Assembly (NCBI GenBank): GCA_947464185.1
Contig: CANHVY010000022.1
Location: forward strand, 1-64,000
Direction of reading: 5' to 3'
DNA: 64,000 nt
Source of the DNA: Burkholderiales bacterium
GTDB lineage: Bacteria > Pseudomonadota > Gammaproteobacteria > Burkholderiales > Burkholderiaceae_C
Each line of letters begins with the position of its first letter. Positions within the stretch are counted from its first letter, which is position 1. The notes beneath the pieces were generated by a model. That model was not told where the DNA came from and searched no databases. It saw nothing but the letters and a program-made list of their open reading frames with translations. A program made the translations under genes and the position numbers. Positions 8,784 through 16,996 of this stretch are shown here, one piece after another.

Positions 8784-10436
8784 TCAATAAGACAGGTTTG
8801 CATACGCGCTCTGACGCGAGGCCGCGAGGGCCTGTCCAAGGGTGTGGATGCCGCGGTCGGCCAGCAGCGGCACCAGTTTTTGGAAGACTTCGGCCGTCAC
8901 CAGGGCGTCGCCCAGCGCCGTGTGCCGCCCGACCACGCGAACCCCGAGGCGCTCGGCGATGGCCTCCAGCCGGTGTGAATCCTGCTGCGGATGCAACACG
9001 GCCGACAGCAGCAAGGTGTCCAGCACCGGCTGATCGAAGCGCAGGCCCGTGGTGGATTCCTTGAGCTGCAGGAAGCGCATGTCGAACGCCGCGTTGTGCG
9101 CCACCAGCACGGTGTCGTGCGCATAGCGGTGGAACGCCGGCAGGACCTGCTCGATGGGGGGCTGGCCGCGCACCCTCTCCGGGGTGATGCCGTGGATGGG
9201 AATGGAGGCCGGCGGAATCGAACGTCGCGGATCGACCAACTGGTCGAAGCGCTCGCCCCACAGCAGCTTGCCGTTGACCATGCGAACGGCGCCGATCTGC
9301 AGGATCTCGTCGCCGCCGGCAGGGTCCAGGCCGGTGGTCTCGGTGTCGAAGATGGTGAAAGACAACTCGGCCAGGGGCCGGTCTTCCAGCGCCTGGCCGG
9401 TGTCACGGTGGGCGAAGAGGTCGAAGTCGTAGAACACCGGACGGCTGTCGGTGGGATCGATCACCTCCCCCGCGTGAGGCCCGTGGTCTTCCGGGGTGTC
9501 CTCGGCCTCCAGGGCCTGCGGGTCGGTGGCCGCCACGGGCTGGGTCTGCAGCATCAGCACAAAGCCCGTCAGGGACGGCGCGCCCGGGCCGGGCAGTCGG
9601 GTGCTGGGCGACACGTCAGCAGCTTCCTCCACGGCGCGCACCGGCGCCATCTGCACCCGCAGCAGGTGGCCGCCCGGCGCAGGGCTCACGAAGTCAGCCG
9701 TGGGATGCTCTGCCCCGCGCTGCAGACGAGCTTGCAGGCTCTGCAGCGCCTGGGTCACCCGCTCGCGGTCCAGCGTGGCGTAGATGGACCGGCCCAGGCC
9801 GATCAGATCGGTGCCGCCCAACGACAGTGCGGATGAAGGTGACGCCGCCTGCAACAGGCGGAATTGCAGGCGCGCCCGGTGGTTGTAGAGCAGGATACGG
9901 CCGTCGAGGTTGCAGACCACCACCGCCTGGGTCAGCTCGCTCATCAGGGCGGCCAGGCGGTTGCGCTCCTGCTCGATGGCGCGGCTGGCGCGGGCCACTT
10001 CCTGCGCCACATCGGCACGCAACTGCTCGCGCTGCGCCACCAGGTCATCCAGGCTCAGCGCCAGGGCGCGCAATTCGGTGGGCCAGGACGTGCCCGCCGC
10101 CGTGCGCCCCCCGGCGGTGGTCAACAACACACGGGCCTGTTCGGCCAGTTGGGCCGGTGCGGCCACCAGACGCCGGTGCAGCGTGGCGGCCACCGCCGCG
10201 GCAGCCCCCACCAGGGCCAGGCCCGGCAGCAGCAGCACCGGCCAGCGATCGGACGTCAGCGCACGCCAGGCGGCCTGTTCGTCCTCGGACAGCATGGACA
10301 TCAGCAGCGCCTGGCCCACGGCCACGAAAGCACCCAGTGCCAGCGCACAGAACAACGCGACCCCGCCCACGGCCCAGGCCAAGCGGGGGCCGCGCCGCTG
10401 GGCACTGGGGACAGGGGGGGTCTGGGTGCTCGTCAT
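8784..10436 (-). CDS. Membrane-anchored PAS / DEDDh 3'-5' exonuclease (DnaQ-like) protein
   Basis: 550-residue fusion protein. The N-terminus has two hydrophobic segments (about residues 19-45 and 66-87), then a helical linker rich in Arg/Glu that resembles a HAMP/coiled-coil region. A PAS-like sensor (about 160-300, with the string AVVVCNLDGRILLYN) follows, and then a DnaQ-family exonuclease from about 363. Exonuclease motifs are complete: FDTETTGL (Exo I), HNAAFDMRFL (Exo II) and HTALGDALVTAEVF (Exo III, DEDDh type). A proofreading subunit would be soluble and about 240 residues, so this is a different class. It would act at the inner membrane on nucleic acid in the cytoplasm. It sits downstream of a symporter gene, separated by a terminator and a gene remnant. 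Confidence 0.85.
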   Translation of the reverse strand: MTSTQTPPVPSAQRRGPRLAWAVGGVALFCALALGAFVAVGQALLMSMLSEDEQAAWRALTSDRWPVLLLPGLALVGAAAAVAATLHRRLVAAPAQLAEQARVLLTTAGGRTAAGTSWPTELRALALSLDDLVAQREQLRADVAQEVARASRAIEQERNRLAALMSELTQAVVVCNLDGRILLYNHRARLQFRLLQAASPSSALSLGGTDLIGLGRSIYATLDRERVTQALQSLQARLQRGAEHPTADFVSPAPGGHLLRVQMAPVRAVEEAADVSPSTRLPGPGAPSLTGFVLMLQTQPVAATDPQALEAEDTPEDHGPHAGEVIDPTDSRPVFYDFDLFAHRDTGQALEDRPLAELSFTIFDTETTGLDPAGGDEILQIGAVRMVNGKLLWGERFDQLVDPRRSIPPASIPIHGITPERVRGQPPIEQVLPAFHRYAHDTVLVAHNAAFDMRFLQLKESTTGLRFDQPVLDTLLLSAVLHPQQDSHRLEAIAERLGVRVVGRHTALGDALVTAEVFQKLVPLLADRGIHTLGQALAASRQSAYANLSY

Positions 10437-10479
10437 GGGGCGTAGGGTTCAAGGCGGGCACCCTGCAGCTTACGCCCGA

Positions 10480-10683
10480 TCACTCCCTGACCACGGTGAC
10501 CGTGCAGTCGGACTTGGCCACCCCCTCGGAACTCACGCTGCCCAGGCGGGACCGCAACGACACCCCCTTGATGCACTCCATCACGATGCAGGGTTGGCGA
10601 GTGAAGTCGCCCCGCGCATGGTCCAGCACCGCTTCGACCGCCTGGCGGTTGGCGTGCAGGTCGGTGATGAGGGCGATCTTCAT
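10480..10683 (-). pseudogene. Chimeric remnant: metallophosphoesterase N-terminus joined to universal stress protein C-terminus
   Basis: A 67-codon ORF starting at ATG 10683. The first 23 residues (MKIALITDLHANRQAVEAVL and on) match the opening strand and metal-binding DLHAN of calcineurin-like phosphoesterases. From about residue 32 the sequence instead resembles the end of a UspA protein (IVMECIKGVSLRSRLGSVSS, then DCTVTVVRE; the family usually reads VMGSHGR...LLGSVSS). Neither domain is complete: the catalytic part of the phosphoesterase and the N-terminal two thirds of Usp are absent. No clear ribosome-binding site precedes it. It is most simply a deletion scar joining two former neighbours. 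Expression as a small protein is possible but unlikely. Confidence 0.6.
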
Positions 10684-10685
10684 GG

Positions 10686-10726
10686 ATGGAAAGAAGAAAG
10701 GGGCCGGCTCTGCTGAGAGCGGCCCC
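10686..10726 (-). terminator. Rho-independent terminator
   Basis: On the minus strand a hairpin GGGGCCGCTC TCAGCA GAGCCGGCCCC (bases 10726 to 10700) is followed by the pyrimidine-rich run TTTCTTCTTTCC. The stem is nearly perfect. It lies 23 bases downstream of the stop of the small membrane protein gene at 10749, so it should end the symporter/small-protein transcript. Confidence 0.7.
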
Positions 10727-10748
10727 GGATCGCCGACGTCGGCTCAAA

Positions 10749-10949
10749 TCACTTCGATGCTGCCGGCGCAGGTGCTGCGGCGCTGGCCGCGTCAGGCGCC
10801 GGCGTCGCTGCGTGACCGGCACCTGAGGCGGCCGGCGGGTGGGCATCGATGCCGTGCTTCTCACCGCTCATGTCGATGTCACCCCCCTTGGAGAGGATGA
10901 ACAACGCGAGCGCAGCGAACACTGCGAATGCAACAAGCAGTTTCCACAT
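10749..10949 (-). CDS. Small single-pass membrane protein of unknown function
   Basis: 66-residue protein. One hydrophobic segment at the N-terminus (MWKLLVAFAVFAALALFIL, residues 1-19) is followed by a short charged stretch (KGGDIDMSGEKHGIDAH) and an Ala/Pro-rich tail. It begins 24 bases after the stop of the upstream symporter gene and is followed by a terminator, so it is probably the second gene of that transcript. It could be a small accessory subunit of the transporter, but no family was recognised. Confidence 0.6.
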   Translation of the reverse strand: MWKLLVAFAVFAALALFILSKGGDIDMSGEKHGIDAHPPAASGAGHAATPAPDAASAAAPAPAASK

Positions 10950-10973
10950 GATGGTCTCGTCCTTGTGCCGGGC

Positions 10974-12674
10974 TCAGTCGCCGGCAAAGATGTCGCGGTC
11001 CTTGGTCTCGCGCACGAAGATCATGCCGATGACGAAGGTGACCGCAGCGATGGTGATGGGATACCAAAGGCCGTGGTAGATGTTGCCGTTCTGCGCCACC
11101 ATCGCGAAGGCGATCGTGGGCATCAGGCCACCGAACCAGCCGTTGCCGATGTGGTACGGCAGGCTCATCGAGGTGTAGCGGATGCGCGTGGGGAACAGCT
11201 CCACCAGCATCGCCGCAATCGGGCCGTAGACCATGGTCACGTAGAGCACCAGGATCGACAGGATGGCCACCACCTTCCACCAGGCGGCTGAGCCGAAGGG
11301 GATCGGATCGGCCTTGGGCGGGTAACCGGCAGCCTTCATGGCCTCAGCCACGTCCTTCTTGAAGGCTGCGATGGCCTTGCCACTGGCGTCGTCGAACTTG
11401 TGACCACCGGCCGTCAGCACGCCCGTGGGTACGGTGATGGACTTGTCGCCAATCTGCACCACGGCCTGCTGGCCGGCCTTCTCCACGGTCTCGTAGCTGG
11501 CCGAAGCCTGCGCCAGGGAGCGCTTGGCGATGTCGCAGGAGCTGGTGAAGTCCACGTCACGCGCAATCGGGCTGCCCTGGAACGAGCACTGCGCCGGATC
11601 CACCGTCACGCTGATCTTGGCGCTTTTCTGGGCGGCGGCCAGCTTGGGGTTGGCGGCTTCCGTCAGTGCGCCGAACAGCGGGAAGTAGGTCACCACGGCC
11701 AGCGCCAGGCCCGCCATGATGATGGGCTTGCGGCCGATCTTGTCCGACAGCGTGCCGAACACGACGAAGAACGGCGTGCCGATGATCAGCGACACGGCCA
11801 CCAGGATGTTGGCCGTGGAGCCGTCAACCTTCAGCACGTTTTGCAGGAAGAACAGGGCGTAGAACTGGCCCGAATACCAGACCACGGCCTGACCGGCCAC
11901 CAGGCCCACCAGCGCCAGGATCACGATCTTCAGGTTCTTCCACTGGCCGAAGCTCTCGGACAGCGGCGCCTTGGAGGTCTTGCCCTCAGACTTCATCTTC
12001 TGGAACGCAGGAGACTCGCTCATCGACATCCGGATCCACACGCTGATGGCCAGCAGCAGGATGGAGACGAGGAACGGCACGCGCCAGCCCCAGTCGGCAA
12101 ACTCAGCCTCGCCGATCGCGGTGCGGGTGCCCAGGATGACCATCAGGCTCAGGAACAGGCCGAGCGTGGCGGTGGTCTGGATCCAGGAGGTGTAGGCGCC
12201 GCGGCGGCCCATCGGCGCGTGCTCGGCCACGTAGGTAGCGGCACCGCCGTACTCACCGCCCAGCGCCAAGCCCTGCAGCATGCGCAGCACGATCAGGATG
12301 ACCGGCGCGGCTACGCCGATGGCGGCGTAGGACGGCAGCAGGCCCACCACGAAGGTCGACACGCCCATGATCAGGATGGTGACCAGGAAGGTGTACTTGC
12401 GGCCGATCATGTCGCCCAGGCGGCCGAACACCAGAGCGCCGAAGGGGCGCACGATGAAGCCGGCCGCAAAGGCGAGCAGCGCGAAGATGAACGCGGCGGA
12501 AGGATCCAGCCCACTGAAGAACTGCTTGGCGATGATGGCCGCCAAGGAGCCGTAGAGGTAGAAGTCGTACCACTCGAACACGGTGCCGAGCGAAGAGGCG
12601 AAGATGACCTTCTTTTCCTCTTTCGTCATCGGCGCTGCGGCGGCTTGGCCGCCGGTGCCTGCGATGGATGCCAT
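10974..12674 (-). CDS. MFS metabolite:H+ symporter with large periplasmic/loop insert
   Basis: 566-residue transporter of the MHS (ProP/ShiA/KgtP-like) family. It begins with the family string GTVFEWYDFYLYGSLAA (residues 30-46), then RPFGALVFGRLGDMIGRK in loop 2-3 and LRMLQGLALGGEYGGAATY. A second half with LSDKIGRK follows. About 120 residues (340-462) are inserted before the last four membrane segments. This part is hydrophilic with a possible disulfide pair (Cys363 and Cys380), and families of this type normally have a loop of only a few residues there. The ATG at 12674 follows an AGGAGA site. The substrate is unknown; members carry shikimate, oxoglutarate, betaine and similar solutes. Confidence 0.87.
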   Translation of the reverse strand: MASIAGTGGQAAAAPMTKEEKKVIFASSLGTVFEWYDFYLYGSLAAIIAKQFFSGLDPSAAFIFALLAFAAGFIVRPFGALVFGRLGDMIGRKYTFLVTILIMGVSTFVVGLLPSYAAIGVAAPVILIVLRMLQGLALGGEYGGAATYVAEHAPMGRRGAYTSWIQTTATLGLFLSLMVILGTRTAIGEAEFADWGWRVPFLVSILLLAISVWIRMSMSESPAFQKMKSEGKTSKAPLSESFGQWKNLKIVILALVGLVAGQAVVWYSGQFYALFFLQNVLKVDGSTANILVAVSLIIGTPFFVVFGTLSDKIGRKPIIMAGLALAVVTYFPLFGALTEAANPKLAAAQKSAKISVTVDPAQCSFQGSPIARDVDFTSSCDIAKRSLAQASASYETVEKAGQQAVVQIGDKSITVPTGVLTAGGHKFDDASGKAIAAFKKDVAEAMKAAGYPPKADPIPFGSAAWWKVVAILSILVLYVTMVYGPIAAMLVELFPTRIRYTSMSLPYHIGNGWFGGLMPTIAFAMVAQNGNIYHGLWYPITIAAVTFVIGMIFVRETKDRDIFAGD

Positions 12675-12810
12675 GGGATGTCTCCTGTAAGGAACGGGTT
12701 GCGCAGCGGGTCGCCGCGCAATGACCTTACTTTCGATGAGGTCTCTGACCCCCCTCTGACGCTGAACTGATAGGGGGCTTGCAACCTAAGTGGTAACCCA
12801 CCCTTGACAT

Positions 12811-12823
12811 TTCATATTGTGAA
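12811..12823. promoter_or_regulatory. Candidate operator (short palindrome) upstream of the symporter gene
   Basis: TTCATATTGTGAA is an imperfect inverted repeat (TTCA...TGAA) in the only AT-rich patch of the 237-base gap between the symporter start (12674) and the isomerase gene end (12912). The shape and base content recall operators bound by IclR-type regulators, but no regulator gene is next to it. Nothing else identifiable was seen in this gap. Confidence 0.3.
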
Positions 12824-12911
12824 CTTTGAGGGTCTGCGAGGCGCAGACTTCACAGCGCCAGACCTGGAATTCACCGCCCGAGCGCTGCCCAGGCAGACAG
12901 CAGCTGTAAGT

Positions 12912-13553
12912 TCAGGCCCGGAAGACGCGTGGGCGCGTCTGGGCAGCCTGGTCCCAGGCGGGGCCGGCAAACCAGGCATCGCCCTGCAGGGCTGCCTTGA
13001 GCATGGGCAAAGCGTCGTCGCCCCAGAAGGCGCGCCCGTCGAGCACGACGGTAGGCACGCCGAACACGCCCTTCGCCAGGGCGGCGTCACCTGCGGCGCG
13101 CAGTTCGGCCTTCACCTCGGGGCCGTCGGGGTCGCGCTCAGGCGCCAGGGCGGCGCGCAAGACGGCCAGTCGCTCGGGGCAGGCGGCGTCCAGTCCGCCG
13201 CGCCACACATGGTGAAACAAGGCCTCCACCACCCGCCGGTTGGGCGTGCCGCCGGGGCCGGCGCAGGCCAGCGCCAGGCGCAGCAGGGGCAGCGGGTTGA
13301 AGGGATGGGCGGCCGGCAGGTCCAGCGGCGTGCCCTGGGCGTGCGCCCGCCAGGCCACGTCTCGGTAGGTCCAGGCGCGCTTGGGCTCGATCTCGGCAGG
13401 GCCCTTGTGCTCGTGCTGCTTGAGCAGGCCGGCGAACAGGACCGGCCGGTAGTCCACGCTGTAACTCAGCCCTTCCAGCACCTGCGGCAGGCGCTCGAAG
13501 GCCAGGTAGGCGTAAGGCGAAATGGGGTCGAACCAGAAGCACAGGTGCTTCAT
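12912..13553 (-). CDS. DsbA-fold 2-hydroxychromene-2-carboxylate isomerase family protein
   Basis: 213-residue protein of the glutathione S-transferase kappa/HCCA isomerase group. The N-terminus [20 protein letters not shown] has the thioredoxin-fold strand with FDPISPYAY, where Ser binds glutathione in this family. A cis-proline region [19 protein letters not shown] is near residue 170, typical of the family end. The start at ATG 13553 overlaps the DUF1289 gene by 4 bases, so the gene is the last member of the leucine-degradation operon. The exact substrate is unknown; glutathione-dependent isomerisation or thiol chemistry is likely. Confidence 0.85.
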   Translation of the reverse strand: MKHLCFWFDPISPYAYLAFERLPQVLEGLSYSVDYRPVLFAGLLKQHEHKGPAEIEPKRAWTYRDVAWRAHAQGTPLDLPAAHPFNPLPLLRLALACAGPGGTPNRRVVEALFHHVWRGGLDAACPERLAVLRAALAPERDPDGPEVKAELRAAGDAALAKGVFGVPTVVLDGRAFWGDDALPMLKAALQGDAWFAGPAWDQAAQTRPRVFRA

Positions 13554-13777
13554 GAGGCGGCTTTCGGAACGCCCATCAGCGGGTTGGGCCTGGGAGGGCC
13601 GATCAAGGCGCGAAGCGCCTTCTGCCGCTGCGGCAGCTCCTCCCAGACGCGCCGCCTGGCAGGCTCGTCCAGGGTGCCCCAGGTGGCGATCTCCTGGAGG
13701 GTGCGCGCGCAGCCCTCGCACCACCCCGTGCCGGCATGCATGCGGCAGATGTTGATGCAGGGGCTGGCCTGGGCCAT
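13550..13777 (-). CDS. DUF1289 domain-containing protein
   Basis: 75-residue cysteine-containing protein. It has the DUF1289 pattern: [10 protein letters not shown] followed by [17 protein letters not shown], so four cysteines (CxxxC and CxxC) suggest metal binding. A good site, GGAGAGG, precedes ATG 13777. The stop overlaps the isomerase start. DUF1289 genes often sit in catabolic operons, but their role is unknown. The C-terminal tail ([13 protein letters not shown]) is low in structure. Confidence 0.85.
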   Translation of the reverse strand: MAQASPCINICRMHAGTGWCEGCARTLQEIATWGTLDEPARRRVWEELPQRQKALRALIGPPRPNPLMGVPKAAS

Positions 13778-13854
13778 CAGACCTCTCCCCAGACACCGTC
13801 GGGCAGCGCCCGGCAGCAGCAGAGGTTGACGTTGCGCGGGGACGAAGGGGCCAT
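13777..13854 (-). CDS. Possible 25-residue small ORF
   Basis: An ATG at 13854, 14 bases after the HMG-CoA lyase stop, opens a 25-codon frame ([20 protein letters not shown] and five more residues). It ends in TGA overlapping the DUF1289 start codon (TGATG). The position between two operon genes and the stop/start overlap would allow translational coupling. Against it, no ribosome-binding site is visible and the frame may exist only because it contains the DUF1289 site. Function unknown; the triple cysteine is notable. Confidence 0.22.
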   Translation of the reverse strand: MAPSSPRNVNLCCCRALPDGVWGEV

Positions 13855-13868
13855 GGGCCTATTCTGGG

Positions 13869-14786
13869 TCAAACGGTGGCTTTCTTGGCCAGGAGCGCGC
13901 GGCCCACCCTGGAGACAGGCGGCCGGCCCAGTTCCGCCGAGATCCAGGCCCCCGCGCTGGCCAGGGCGTCCAGGTTGACGCCGGTCTGGATGCCCAGACC
14001 GTTGAGCAGGAAGACCACGTCCTCGGTGGCCACGTTACCCGTCGCGCCCTTGGCATAGGGGCAGCCGCCCAATCCGGCCACGCTGGCGTCGAAGACGTGC
14101 ACGCCCATCTCCAGGCAGGCGTAGATATTGGCCAAGGCTTGGCCGTAGGTATCGTGGAAGTGTCCACTCACCTCCTCGACAGGGAAGTGCTTCAGCGCGC
14201 GTTCCATGGCGGCCTGCACCTTGCGGGGCGTGCCCACGCCGATGGTGTCGGCAATGCCGCAGTGCTGCACGCCCAGCGCCTTCATGCCCACCACCACGCG
14301 CTCCACCTCGTCGGCACTGACCTCGCCCTGGTAGGGGCAGCCCACGGCACAGGAAACCGCCGCGCGCACCTTGATGCCCTGGGCCAGCGCCAGCTGCACT
14401 ACGGGGCGGAAGCGTTCGATGCTCTCCTCGATGCTGCAGTTGATGTTGCGGCGGCTGAAGGCCTCGCTGGCCGCGCCGAACACCACGATCTCGTCCGGCC
14501 GCCCGGCCAGCGCGGCTTCCAGGCCCTTGAGGTTGGGCGTCAGCACCGAGTAGCGCACGCCAGGGCGGCGGGCTATGCCGGCCATGACCTCGGCGGCATC
14601 GGCCATCTGCGGCACCCACTTGGGGCTGACGTAGCTGGTGACCTCGATCTCGTGCAGACCGGCATCCTGCAGCCGGCCTACCAGCTCGATCTTGGTGGCC
14701 GCCGGGATGGGCTGCGCCTCGTTCTGCAGGCCGTCGCGCGGGCCGACATCGACCAGGGTGACATGGGAAGGCAAGGATGAGCTCAT
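13869..14786 (-). CDS. mvaB: Hydroxymethylglutaryl-CoA lyase
   Basis: Cleaves HMG-CoA to acetoacetate and acetyl-CoA, the last step of leucine breakdown. The protein has 305 residues. It carries the HMGL-like TIM barrel with VDVGPRDGLQNE at the start (Arg-Asp pair of the active site), SCAVGCPYQGEV, the metal-binding HFHDTYGQALAN, and the C-terminal signature GLGGCPYAKGATGNVATED with the catalytic cysteine. The ATG at 14786 overlaps the stop of the carboxylase alpha-subunit gene. In other bacteria this gene is called liuE in the liu operon. The pathway context around it is complete, so the assignment is firm. Confidence 0.95.
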   Translation of the reverse strand: MSSSLPSHVTLVDVGPRDGLQNEAQPIPAATKIELVGRLQDAGLHEIEVTSYVSPKWVPQMADAAEVMAGIARRPGVRYSVLTPNLKGLEAALAGRPDEIVVFGAASEAFSRRNINCSIEESIERFRPVVQLALAQGIKVRAAVSCAVGCPYQGEVSADEVERVVVGMKALGVQHCGIADTIGVGTPRKVQAAMERALKHFPVEEVSGHFHDTYGQALANIYACLEMGVHVFDASVAGLGGCPYAKGATGNVATEDVVFLLNGLGIQTGVNLDALASAGAWISAELGRPPVSRVGRALLAKKATV

Positions 14787-16789
14787 GCCGCAGCCTCCAT
14801 CTTCAGCAGTTCGGCACCTTCGGCCACCTGGTCTCCGGCCGCATGCAGCCACTCGGCCACCACGCCGTCACGCGGCGCGCTGATGGTGTGCTCCATCTTC
14901 ATAGCCTCCATCACCGCCAGCGCCTGGCCCTGGCGCACGGCCTGACCCGGGCTCACCAGCAAGGACATCAGCTTGCCCGGCATGGGGGCCACCAGACCCC
15001 CGACGGCACCCGCGGCATCACCTGCACCCCGCGCGGGGTCCAGAAGCTCCAGCACCGCATGGCCCGCGGGGCCGAACACGCTGAAGCGCCCGCCCACTGC
15101 GTAGACGCTCAGGCTCTGACGGTGTCCGCCCATGCGGATGTCGTGCCGGCGCTCTCCTGCGGCGTCGGACTGCACCCGGGCTTGCAGCGCCAGACGCTCC
15201 CCCTGCAGTGTGAGGACCGAAAGGCCGTCGTGCGTGCGCTCCAGCAGCACCTCCTGGCGCTCGCCCGCCTGCTCAAAGCTCAGGCGCCGACGCGACAGGC
15301 CGTGGGCGCGCCAGCCGTCGGTGTGGCTCCAGGGGTCTGCCCCCTGCCCTTGCGCCTCCTGCGCCAGCAGGTGCGACACCACGCCCGCCACGGCCCAGGC
15401 CAGCGGCAGGCCCGGGGCGTTGAACAGCGCCTCGCGCTCACGCTCGATCAATGCGGTATCCAGATCGGCCTGGGCGAAGGCGCGGCTGCCCACCACGCGC
15501 CGCAGAAAGCCCACGTTGGTGTGCAGGCCCACCAGGTGCGTGTCGCGCAGCGCAGCGTCCAGCCGGGCCAGCGCCTGGGCGCGGTCTTCGCCCCAGACGA
15601 TGAGCTTGGCGATCATCGAGTCGTACCAGGGGCTGACCGCATCACCTTCGACAAAGCCGGTGTCCACCCGAAGCTGCTCGTCGTCAGCCTGGAAGGCCAC
15701 ATGCGCGGGCCAGCGCGCCACCTGCAGCGTGCCCGTGGCGGGCAGGAAGTTGGCGTCCGGGTTTTCGGCGCAGATGCGGGCCTCGATGGCGTGGCCGCGC
15801 ATGGCCAGCTGCTCCTGTCGCAGCGGCAGCGGCTGCCCGGCGGCCACGCGGAATTGCCACTCCACCAGGTCCTGCCCGGTGATGGCCTCGGTGACCGGAT
15901 GCTCCACCTGCAGCCGGGTGTTCATCTCCATGAAGTAGAAGCGGCCGTCCTGCTCAGCGATGAATTCCACCGTGCCGGCGCCCACGTAACCGACGGCCTG
16001 CGCCGCCGCTACCGCCGCCGCGCCCATCTCGGCGCGGCGCTCGGGCGTCATGCCCGGGGCGGGGGCTTCTTCCAGCACCTTCTGGTGGCGGCGCTGGACG
16101 GAGCAGTCGCGCTCGAAGAGGTAGACCGCACCGCCCAGGCTGTCGCAGAACACCTGGATCTCGATGTGGCGCGGGCGCGTGACGTAGCGCTCCACCAGCA
16201 CATGGTCATCACCAAAGCTGGCCTTGGCTTCGCGCTGGCAGCTGGCCAGCGCGGCGGCGAAGTCTTCCGTGCGCTCCACGCGCCGCATGCCCTTGCCACC
16301 ACCGCCGGCGCTGGCCTTGATGAGCACGGGGTAGCCGATGCGGTCGGCCTCGCGCTGCAGCAGCGCGGGGTCGTTGTCCTGCCCGTGGTAGCCGGGCACC
16401 AGCGGCACGCCGGCCTTCTCCATCAAAGACTTGGCCGCGGCCTTGCTGCCCATGTCGCGGATGGCCGAGGGCGGCGGGCCGATGAACAGCAAGCCAGCAT
16501 CGGCGCAGGCCTGGGCGAAGTCTTCGTTTTCCGACAGGAAACCGTAGCCCGGGTGCACCGCCTGCGCCCCGGTGGCCTTGGCGGCTTCCAGGATGCGCTC
16601 CCAGCGCAGGTAGCTGTCGCGCGGCGCGCTGGCACCGATGTGCACCGCTTCGTCGCAGGCGCGCACATGGCGCGCGTTGGCATCGGCCGCCGAATACACC
16701 GCCACCGTGCGGATGCCCAGGCGCCGCGCCGTGGCGGCCACGCGGCAGGCGATCTCGCCGCGGTTGGCAATCAATATCTTCTGGAACAT
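14783..16789 (-). CDS. liuD: Methylcrotonyl-CoA carboxylase, biotin-carrying alpha subunit
   Basis: Biotin carboxylase/biotin carrier subunit, 668 residues, that carboxylates its biotin and hands the carboxyl group to the beta subunit encoded at 19294. The N-terminus MFQKILIANRGEIACRV is the classic biotin carboxylase start. ATP-grasp motifs include KASAGGGGKGMR and ERDCSVQRRHQKVLEEAP. The MCC-type middle region follows, and the biotin attachment site VMEAMKMEH is about 35 residues from the end. The start is ATG 16789, with a near-copy of this start region duplicated upstream. The stop overlaps the HMG-CoA lyase start by 4 bases. The frame is open further upstream, but that part is low-complexity and repeat-derived. 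Confidence 0.95.
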   Translation of the reverse strand: MFQKILIANRGEIACRVAATARRLGIRTVAVYSAADANARHVRACDEAVHIGASAPRDSYLRWERILEAAKATGAQAVHPGYGFLSENEDFAQACADAGLLFIGPPPSAIRDMGSKAAAKSLMEKAGVPLVPGYHGQDNDPALLQREADRIGYPVLIKASAGGGGKGMRRVERTEDFAAALASCQREAKASFGDDHVLVERYVTRPRHIEIQVFCDSLGGAVYLFERDCSVQRRHQKVLEEAPAPGMTPERRAEMGAAAVAAAQAVGYVGAGTVEFIAEQDGRFYFMEMNTRLQVEHPVTEAITGQDLVEWQFRVAAGQPLPLRQEQLAMRGHAIEARICAENPDANFLPATGTLQVARWPAHVAFQADDEQLRVDTGFVEGDAVSPWYDSMIAKLIVWGEDRAQALARLDAALRDTHLVGLHTNVGFLRRVVGSRAFAQADLDTALIEREREALFNAPGLPLAWAVAGVVSHLLAQEAQGQGADPWSHTDGWRAHGLSRRRLSFEQAGERQEVLLERTHDGLSVLTLQGERLALQARVQSDAAGERRHDIRMGGHRQSLSVYAVGGRFSVFGPAGHAVLELLDPARGAGDAAGAVGGLVAPMPGKLMSLLVSPGQAVRQGQALAVMEAMKMEHTISAPRDGVVAEWLHAAGDQVAEGAELLKMEAAA

Positions 16790-16988
16790 AGGTTCTCCGC
16801 GGCTCGATCGCCGTTCGCTGCGCTCACCAGGCGGTTTGGCTCCGGCATCACGTCGGCTGCGCCGACATGAGCCTGCACCGCAGGTCTTGCCTTGCAAGAC
16901 CTGTCGCCGCGGTTGGCAATCAATATCTTCTGGAACATAGGGTCTCCGCGGCTCGATCGCCGTTCGCTGCGCTCACCAGGCGGTTTGG
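16755..16988. repeat. 85-bp direct repeat covering the liuD translation start, with a perfect hairpin between copies
   Basis: Bases 16755-16839 and 16904-16988 are identical except for one base. Each copy spans the first codons of the carboxylase alpha subunit (MFQKILIANRG on the minus strand), its ATG and about 50 bases of leader. The offset is 149 bases, so the upstream copy is out of frame with the gene and stops after about 57 codons. Between the copies lies a perfect 10-bp stem with a 3-base loop (16881-16903, CAGGTCTTGC/GCAAGACCTG) and a GTCGGC/GCCGAC hairpin (16852-16866). This fills the 207-base gap between liuD and liuC and leaves two possible ribosome landing sites. Confidence 0.9.
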
Positions 16989-16996
16989 TTGAGAGA

